A stretch of 64,000 bases of DNA from Vitis vinifera (lineage: Eukaryota; Streptophyta; Magnoliopsida; Vitales; Vitaceae): contig NC_081807.1 of NCBI RefSeq assembly GCF_030704535.1, positions 11,299,501-11,363,500 of the forward strand, written 5' to 3'. The notes beneath the pieces are model-generated. The model was not told where the DNA came from and ran no database searches. It saw nothing but the letters and a program-made list of their open reading frames with translations. Both the position numbers and the translations under genes were made by a program. Shown here in pieces: positions 58,606 to 64,000 of the stretch; positions within the stretch are counted from its first letter, which is position 1, and each line of letters starts with the position of its first letter.

Positions 58606-59983
58606 AACTCTTCTTCCAGTGCAGCTCATACTTGGCTTCACTTCCCGTATTCAAAACAAATTTCATGCGCATTCATCATAACTTCCAGCTTATGACCAAA
58701 CCAGTGTTGTAACGATTCCTCATTGGCCTGCCCATTTTAAAAGTCCCATGTTGATCTAATCTAAGAAGCTTCTCTCAACAGTGAACGCTGGTCTTGAGCT
58801 CGAGGGAACAAGGCGTTCTATTTCTGATGGGTGTCTCTTACACAGGATGATGGCTATGGCGCTTCACTGTCTAGATGACCTTCAACTCACTGAATGGGTG
58901 ATAAGACACATGAATCCCAGAGGCTTTGCTACTGAGCTCTTCCGAAGACATCCCAATGCAGGCAACCAACCCCAAACACGATACTCACGCTAACCATATC
59001 AGAGACAGAAGACACAGTGAAGGAAAACAGAGCATATGAAAGAAGTAATAGATTAAATCTGTCTTTCTCCCATGAAAATCGGTGAGAGTTAAGAACTGGT
59101 GGGAAGTTTTCGGGTCACTTTAACACAAACAAATGGTATGATCATAATGCAACTCATACGGAGAGAGAAAAGAAAAAAAGAAAAGAAAACAGAGACTAAG
59201 CAAATGGAAGCTAAGAAGCAGGTTTAACATATTAGACAGCCAAAATAAGCATCCGAATATTAGGGAGAAACATGGAACGACTGAAATAATGGAGAACTTA
59301 AGGTGCAAAAATAGCTAAACCTGAGCGATCCTTTCGATCAAAAATCGATTGGTGTTCAGTAAGCCGCAACGTCTCTCCTCTGTTCCTTGCTTCTTCTATG
59401 AGAGCTCTCTCTTCTCTCAGGTTTACAGCCTACCCTCTCCTCTGTCAAAACTAGCTTAACCCAGCCAAAAACGATCTCTCTCCCCTTTCAGTTTGCTTCT
59501 TAGCTCCGCGAATAACCTCTGAAAACTCCCAGAAAACCCCCTCCCCTCTCTCTACCAGACTTGCCCTCTCTCACTCAGAGAACCTCTCTGGAATCCCTCA
59601 CCTCCCTAAAAACTGAATACCCTCTTGTAGCAGCTTCCTCCTCAAGCTAGAAGGAAAATCCTTTGTTTCTCCTCCCTACCCTGCTGCCAGACTTCCCCTC
59701 AAGAAAGAATCCTCCCCCTCTAAATATCTCACAACCTAGCATCCCAAAAGCACCTGCTCTCTGCCAACCTCCTTTTTCCCCTCTCTACCAGATTTGCCCC
59801 TCCAAAAGTATCTCCAGCCCGTAGGAAAATCACCCTCCATCTCTACCAGAATCCTCTCTCTCCAACGCTCCTCCTAACGGCCTCAACTTTTTCCAGAATC
59901 TTCTTAACACGTGTCAATCTCTTGTTTGCTCTTTCCATTACTGATGCCATAGCAACCAAACGGGAATCAACACGTGGCTACAC

Positions 59984-60591
59984 CAAGTAAACTAGAATCG
60001 TTGCTTTAAATAAAAATTGATTTCATTTCTTAATAAAAATATAAAAAATCATATTTAATTGAAACTTTTCTTAATAAAATTAAATTTGTAAACATTTTTT
60101 TTACAAATATTAAAAATCATTTTTTCTAAATAAAAATTGTAAAAGAAATTTTCTTATAAATAAATAGCAATTTAGAATACTTTTTATAAATATAATTTTC
60201 TCATATTTAATCTATTATAAAAAAAAAAAAAAAAACCTACATATTATTAAAATTAATTAAAAACTTATATATTTTCAAATTATTTAATTTTTATATAAAA
60301 AAAGAAAATAAACTTTAAAGGTGGATATAAACAATAAAAAAAGAAAATCAAATTTAATTAAACTTAATAAATTTGTATATATATTTAAATTATTTAATCT
60401 TTGTATAAAAAAAGAAAATGAGTGAAACTTTAAAGGAGGATATAAAAAATAAAAAAAAGAAAATCAAATTTAATTAAAATTAATTAAATTTGTATATATA
60501 TTTAAATTATTTAATTTTTATATAAAAAAAGAAAATGAGTGAAAATCTTTAAATACGATTATATATCAAAAGAATTTATTAATTATATATA
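59984..60591. repeat. AT-rich duplicated flank
   Basis: Resumes the 3' flank of copy 2 after the 14-kb insertion and matches 26355-26950. No gene. Confidence 0.75.
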
Positions 60592-61167
60592 GTGAGATTC
60601 CATACGAGTGTTGCAAGCACCCATGGTTGAGTACAGAGTCCTGCCCATTCTCTCCTAATTAAACATATCCTTGCAGTTGCGTCCTCCTTTGCCAAAGAAT
60701 TTTCAAATCGCCACCAAAGACGGCAAAGTAATATTTGGAGAGGTCGCGTTGAAAGTAATATTATTTGTTGATAAAATTATTTGACCGCGTCTATAATAAT
60801 ATGCTTCATAATGATGAATGCAAAAAGAAGGGGGTGGATTACATATAGAACTAGAAGAAAAAAGAAGAATCTCTTCTTTTCTCTTCTTTTTTCTTCTCTT
60901 CTTTTTTCATCTAGGTTTTTTCTATATGTAATCCACCCCCTTCTTTTTGCATTTATCATTATGAAGCATATTATTATAGACGCGGTCAAAGCAAGAACAG
61001 ACGGGATCAAGGCGACCTCTTAAAATATTACTTTGCCGTCTTTGGCGACGATTTGAAAATTCTTTGGCAAAGGAGGACGCAACTGCAAGGATATGTTTAA
61101 TTAGGAGAGAATGGGCAGGACTCTGTACACAACCATGGGTGCTTGCAACACTCGTATAGAATCTCAC
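60592..61167. repeat. Inverted repeat of LecRK promoter and 5' coding sequence
   Basis: The left arm 60592-60849 and right arm 60921-61167 are complementary from GTGAGATTC...ACATATAGA to TCTATATGT...GAATCTCAC, with a CT-rich loop of about 70 bp. The right arm is the promoter and first 19 codons of copy 3. On the minus strand the left arm has its own ATG (60648-60646) and 19 codons ending ATGGAATCTCAC, which is the copy 2 form rather than copy 3's ATAGAATCTCAC. Within the arms, the left one also has a copy 2-like segment (TTTTATCAACAAATAATATT) that the right one lacks. Confidence 0.85.
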
Positions 61168-63225
61168 AAACTTCTCTCCTTTCATCTCTTCATGATTTCC
61201 ATTTTCTTCTTCCTAATATTCTTCCCTTCCGCAACTTCGTTGTCCTTCAACTTCTCCAGCTTTGGTTCAAATAACCATAATATATCCTTCGACGAAGCAG
61301 GAGACGCTGTATATTCTTCGGACGGATGCATCCAACTGACCAGAAACGAGAACGACAAGCAATCGAATGATAGTTGGGGTCGAGCCATGTATAGCGAGCG
61401 ATTGTATCTCTGGGATCAGACCTCCAGAAATCTAACTGATTTCACTAGCAATTTCTCCTTTGTCATCAATTCACAAGGCTCCAGTCAGCATGCCGATGGA
61501 CTTACGTTCTTCCTTAATGGTACCCAATTGCATACAGATACGTTGGGAGGAACTCTTGGTCTCGCCAACGAAAAGAATGAGACAAACAAAAGTGCAGTTA
61601 CTTTTATTGCAGTGGAGTTTGATACATTTACAAACGCAGCAAAGAAGGATCCGGAAGGTGAGCACATTGGTATTGATATTAACTCCATGATATCTGTTAA
61701 AACTGTGAACTGGTCCAGCAATATCACGGGAGGAAAGAAAAATCATGTTTCCATCAGTTATACTTCTAGTTCACATAATCTGAGTGTTGTCCTAATTACT
61801 GAGGTTACGGACAGTACCAATACTACGCAAAGCCTCTCTTACGAAATTGATCTGAGGGAATACTTGCCGGAATACGTTACTATGGGCTTCTCAGGCGCAA
61901 CAGGAACCTATTTCCAGATAAACAAAATTTGCTCATGGAATTTTAGTTCAACTTTGGAATTTCCCAGTTCTGTAGAACCAGGAGAGGGAAAGAAGACAGG
62001 ACTTATGGTGGGATTGAGTGTTGGTGCATTTGTTGTGGTGGGTGGGTTGGGATTGGTTTGGTATTACATGTGGAAGAAGAGGAATACTGGGGGAGATCAA
62101 GAAGATGGTGCTGACTCTGACCTAGCAATGGATGAAGATTTTGAGAAGGGTACTGGACCGAGGAAGTTTTCTTTTAATGAATTGGCTCTTGCGACCAGTA
62201 ACTTTTCAGACGGAGAGAAGCTTGGAGAGGGAGGGTTTGGTGGGGTCTATAGAGGTTTCTTGGGGGAACTGAACTCTTATGTTGCAGTTAAGAGAGTAAC
62301 AAGGAACTCCCAACAGGGGATGAAGGAGTACGCATCTGAAGTGAAGATCTTCTGTCGATTGAGGCACCGGAACTTGGTGCGGCTCATGGGCTGGTGCCAT
62401 CAAAAAGGAGAGCTCCTATTGGTTTACGAGTTGTTGCCAAATGGAAGCTTGAGCACCTGTCTTTTTGAAGAAAAAACCTTGTTAACATGGGCTATGAGGT
62501 ATAGAATTGCTCTAGGCTTGGCCTCTTCGCTTCTGTACCTACATGAAGAATGGGAGCAGTGTGTGGTACACAGGGACATCAAGTCCAGTAATGTGATGCT
62601 GGACTCAGATTTTAATGCTAAGCTTGGATATTTTGGGTTAGCCAGGCTTGTTGATCATGGTAAAGGGTCACAAACCACTGTTTTAGCAGGGACCATGGGC
62701 TACATAGCTCCTGAATGTTTCATGACAGGCAAGGCTAGTAAGGAATCTGACGTGTACAGTTTTGGAATTGTTGTATTGGAAATTTGCTGTGGAAGAAGAG
62801 CCGTGGAAACAAAGGCCGAAGAAAATCAGATCAGATTGGTGGAGTGGGTTTGGGACCTCTATGGCGTAGGAAAACTTCTTGAAGCTGCTGATCCAAGACT
62901 GTCTGCAGATTATGATGATCAACAAATGGAACGATTGATGATTGTTGGTCTTTGGTGTGCTCACCCGGATTGCAATGCTCGTCCTTCAATGAGGCAAGCA
63001 ATTAGTGTCCTTAATTCTGAAGCTTTATTGCCTCTTCTTCCTATAAAAATGCCTGTGGCAATGTATTACGCTCCTCCGGCGCTGCAGACATCCTATAGCA
63101 CTAGCCTTTCTGAGAGAAACCACACCCAGTTTTCCAACTCCTCTAATGGCACCGCGGACTCATCAAAGGTCTCAGAATCTTCTTCAACCTTGTCTCAATC
63201 CGCATCCCTATTGCACAGACGCTAA
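61111..63225 (+). CDS. LecRK copy 3: L-type lectin receptor-like kinase with DFG-to-YFG change
   Basis: A single 704-codon exon, as usual for LecRK genes. Residues about 17-45: signal peptide (FHLFMISIFFFLIFFPSATS). About 46-282: legume-lectin domain, with VEFDTFTNAAKKDPEGEHIG keeping the metal-loop acids and Asn. 298-321: transmembrane helix (LMVGLSVGAFVVVGGLGLVW). About 365-650: kinase with glycine loop L371-GEGGFGGVYRG, K394 (VAVK), H487-R-D, and APE ending at E535. The DFG Asp is Tyr507 (TAT at 62629-62631) where copy 2 has GAT. DFG Asp binds Mg-ATP, so catalysis should be lost or strongly reduced. Start 61111 is used because the internal Met of copies 1 and 2 is Ile here (ATA). Related LecRK-IX receptors act at the plasma membrane in defence. 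This copy may work as a pseudokinase receptor or be an early pseudogene. Confidence 0.93.
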   Translation: MGRTLYTTMGACNTRIESHKLLSFHLFMISIFFFLIFFPSATSLSFNFSSFGSNNHNISFDEAGDAVYSSDGCIQLTRNENDKQSNDSWGRAMYSERLYLWDQTSRNLTDFTSNFSFVINSQGSSQHADGLTFFLNGTQLHTDTLGGTLGLANEKNETNKSAVTFIAVEFDTFTNAAKKDPEGEHIGIDINSMISVKTVNWSSNITGGKKNHVSISYTSSSHNLSVVLITEVTDSTNTTQSLSYEIDLREYLPEYVTMGFSGATGTYFQINKICSWNFSSTLEFPSSVEPGEGKKTGLMVGLSVGAFVVVGGLGLVWYYMWKKRNTGGDQEDGADSDLAMDEDFEKGTGPRKFSFNELALATSNFSDGEKLGEGGFGGVYRGFLGELNSYVAVKRVTRNSQQGMKEYASEVKIFCRLRHRNLVRLMGWCHQKGELLLVYELLPNGSLSTCLFEEKTLLTWAMRYRIALGLASSLLYLHEEWEQCVVHRDIKSSNVMLDSDFNAKLGYFGLARLVDHGKGSQTTVLAGTMGYIAPECFMTGKASKESDVYSFGIVVLEICCGRRAVETKAEENQIRLVEWVWDLYGVGKLLEAADPRLSADYDDQQMERLMIVGLWCAHPDCNARPSMRQAISVLNSEALLPLLPIKMPVAMYYAPPALQTSYSTSLSERNHTQFSNSSNGTADSSKVSESSSTLSQSASLLHRR

Positions 63226-64000
63226 TTCGGTCGGAAATAGCCCTATGATTCAGGGTTTGTTATTTCATTTGAATTTGTTTCATTTCATTGTTGTTCATGA
63301 GATTCATATTATTTGTCCTTGGATCATAGTAAACTCCGATTTCATATATATGGTGTTCTGGTCGATCAATTCTTTCTTCAGTTAATATTAATAATAGTCA
63401 TTATATAGTTATCAAAGAAAATCATTTAGTAAATTTAGACTAAGTCATAATCTAAAGCTATATTAGTATACAAGAAGTGACACTAATCCTTTTTATGCAA
63501 AGAAAAAATAAGAAGGAAAAGAAAAGAAAAACGCCTGTTTCGACTCTATTGGGGATATGAAAGCCTATATCAGTGTTGAGCATGCTTAATTACCTGATCT
63601 GAGTTTAAGGAAATTGAGCAGCCTGATTACATAATAGACTTTTCCAAAGACGTTGAGTGGGTTTAATAGGAAATAGGTGGGAACAAAGCATCAATGCATT
63701 AGACTTTTTCAAAAACGTTGAATGGATTTAATAGGAAATAGGTAGGAACAAAGCATTAGACTTTTTGATAGAAGTAGAATAGGTTCAGTAGGAAATATGG
63801 TCAGGAACAAAGCATCGTCAATGCTTACATATCGTTTGAGGCCAGCGTTTGAAGGAATTGCTCACCATATGACCACAAAACAATAAACAAAAATCCACGC
63901 CACTTGCAATACCCATCATTTCCAATGTCAAAATATCACAACGACTAATACAAATTTATAGTACTGTTGATTAAGGCACTTAAAGATCCATTTCCCATGC
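63226..64000. other. 3' flank of LecRK copy 3
   Basis: 63226-63410 matches the 3' flanks of copies 1 and 2, then diverges after GTCATTATATAG. No gene in the rest apart from a small tandem repeat at 63636-63822. Confidence 0.6.
63636..63822. repeat. Three-copy degenerate tandem repeat, unit about 57-65 bp
   Basis: AGACTTTTTCAAAAACGTTG, AATAGGAAATAGGT and GAACAAAGCAT recur at about 63636, 63701 and 63758. Confidence 0.75.

Larger units (their letters stand above)
45960..59983. mobile_element. Gene-fragment-carrying insertion in the 3' flank of LecRK copy 2 (LTR-like ends)
   Basis: Comparison with copy 1 (TTTTTTCTAAGTAAACTGG uninterrupted) places an insertion between TTTTTTCTAA and AAGTAAAC. 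It starts TGTGGACCCTGTATTTCGG and ends CACGTGGCTACA, so it has TG...CA ends. The flanks ctaaa and ccaag each differ by one base from the empty site ctaag, consistent with an old 5-bp duplication. No matching second LTR is visible. Without the 8.1-kb Harbinger it is about 5.9 kb and carries fragments of at least three host genes on the minus strand. 45960-46790 and 59000-59983 (a strongly CT-rich stretch on the + strand) hold no gene. The class is uncertain. Confidence 0.6.

Noticed and set aside
45960..59983. Helitron with captured genes
   Set aside because: Gene capture fits, but the ends are TG...CA with a probable 5-bp duplication, not TC...CTRR inserted between A and T, and I see no 3' hairpin at the boundary.

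Overview
The window is nuclear DNA of a flowering plant, most likely a eudicot and probably grapevine (Vitis). Introns have plant-type splice sites, intergenic DNA is very AT-rich, the transposon families are plant-specific, and several captured gene fragments read like the grape versions of those genes. The species is inference; the rest is read from the sequence.

The backbone is a small cluster of L-type lectin receptor-like kinase genes (LecRK, clade IX-like), all on the + strand. Copy 1 (12152-26122) is a decayed pseudogene. Copy 2 (35107-45724) would be coding-intact but is split by one retrotransposon. Copy 3 (61111-63225) is an uninterrupted 704-codon gene, but its DFG aspartate is Tyr507. 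A truncated fourth copy, only promoter and 19 codons, lies head-to-head with copy 3 (60592-60849). No copy here both has an open frame and all catalytic kinase residues.

Almost everything else is nested mobile DNA. 1-11612 (minus strand, left end outside the window) is a CACTA element with a TNP2 transposase gene, a second gene of Transposase_24/Ulp1 type, and a 5-kb segment carrying fragments of at least four host genes (BIG-type ARF-GEF, PPR, DUF241, probable copper amine oxidase). Copy 1 is split by a Tat-lineage Ty3/gypsy element (13371-25522, TSD cagct) that has its own antisense gene, and a solo Athila-like LTR sits in the intron of that gene. Copy 2 is split by a gag-only Athila-like element (36395-44892, TSD gtgcc) whose two 1992-bp LTRs have the same length and look identical. 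A 14-kb insertion (about 45960-59983) lies in the 3' flank of copy 2. It carries fragments of arginyl-tRNA-protein transferase, POWERDRESS and an NFRKB-like gene, and is itself split by a complete 8.1-kb PIF/Harbinger transposon (49176-57302, TSD TTA).

Between copies 1 and 2 (26123-34900) are AT-rich DNA duplicated upstream of copy 3, the 5' end of an ABCG24/28-like gene, a reversed solo LTR, two tandem-repeat arrays and a small gene with an RNase H1 N-terminal-like domain.

The most unusual observation is that the LTRs of the Athila-like element carry a 74-bp terminal extension containing copies of the 3' end of tRNA-Asp, reaching past the normal 18-nt primer-binding site. Both solo LTRs of the same family lack it.
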